A stretch of 22,218 nucleotides of DNA, taken from an uncultured Pseudomonadota bacterium. Its GTDB lineage: Bacteria > Myxococcota_A > Polyangia > HGW-17. Shown here one piece after another: positions 22,176 to 22,218 of the stretch; within the stretch, counting starts at the first letter, position 1; each line of letters starts with the position of its first letter. The translations under genes were made by a program, and so were the position numbers. The stretch spans positions 1-22,218 of the forward strand of contig CALKWH010000080.1 of the NCBI GenBank assembly GCA_938004375.1. The letters run 5' to 3'. The notes under the pieces were generated by a model. It did no database searches, had not been told where the DNA came from, and worked only from the letters and a program-made list of their open reading frames with translations.

Positions 22176-22218
22176 AGATCGGAAGAGCACACGTCTGAAC
22201 TCCAGTCACCGAATACGA
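22176..22218 (+). other. Illumina TruSeq adapter and index (non-genomic contamination)
   Basis: From 22176 the sequence starts with AGATCGGAAGAGC and continues through the standard TruSeq read-1 3' adapter to CCAGTCAC at 22209. CGAATACG at 22210-22217 would be the 8-base index, and the final A the first base of the constant part after it. This is library sequence left on the contig end. On the minus strand it translates as TGVQTCALPI, a well-known artefact peptide. Confidence 0.97.

Noticed and set aside
21568..22209. 213-codon minus-strand ORF starting MTGVQTCALPIY
   Set aside because: Its start lies in the reverse complement of the Illumina adapter, and the rest is antisense to the FKBP gene.

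Overview
The window looks like one end of a metagenomic contig from a high-GC, probably anaerobic or facultative bacterium related to Myxococcota or former Deltaproteobacteria. Three things point that way: strong G/C bias at third codon positions from about 11.2 kb onward, a secreted trypsin-like protease ending in a MYXO-CTERM-type sorting tail, and an oxygen-sensitive 2-hydroxyacyl-CoA dehydratase/benzoyl-CoA reductase-type gene set. The lineage is an inference. The last 43 bases (22176-22218) are an Illumina adapter plus index, so the genomic sequence really ends at 22175.

Region 1 (about 100-11,060) has clearly lower GC than its surroundings. Single 60-base lines that I counted gave 43% at 6181, 50% at 3301 and 60% at 1861, against 70% at 16021 and 82% at 12361. 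It holds a minus-strand operon of five genes read from 9053 down to 538: a 1346-aa helical-repeat protein, a GT4 glycosyltransferase, a polymerase-beta-fold nucleotidyltransferase, a B12-type radical SAM protein with an unusual cysteine motif, and a TrpH/RNase AM-like PHP phosphoesterase. Each of the four junctions is a 4-base start/stop overlap. A 48-codon ORF with a strong Shine-Dalgarno site follows at 294-148. A 614-aa protein of unknown function is transcribed divergently from a shared 153-bp region. Together these look like an uncharacterised accessory island. A GC-rich coding tail at bases 2-49 marks the host side on the left.

Region 2 (11.2-13.36 kb) has an outer-membrane beta-barrel protein gene that overlaps an NhaC-family Na+/H+ antiporter gene.

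Region 3 (13.4-19.24 kb) is a tightly coupled six-gene plus-strand operon: two 2-hydroxyacyl-CoA dehydratase/benzoyl-CoA reductase-like subunits, two BadF/HgdC-type activator ATPases (the second with a degraded nucleotide motif), a protein with a C-terminal four-cysteine motif that I do not recognise, and a CooC-like metallocluster-maturation ATPase. Four direct repeats spaced exactly 11 bp lie just upstream and resemble an OmpR/PhoB-type operator. I infer an ATP-driven low-potential radical reductase or dehydratase with a dedicated maturation factor; the substrate cannot be told from the sequence.

Region 4 (19.3-22.2 kb) has the MYXO-CTERM protease on the minus strand and, divergently, an FKBP-type peptidyl-prolyl isomerase lipoprotein truncated by the contig end. 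The two are separated by a strikingly AT-rich intergenic region.
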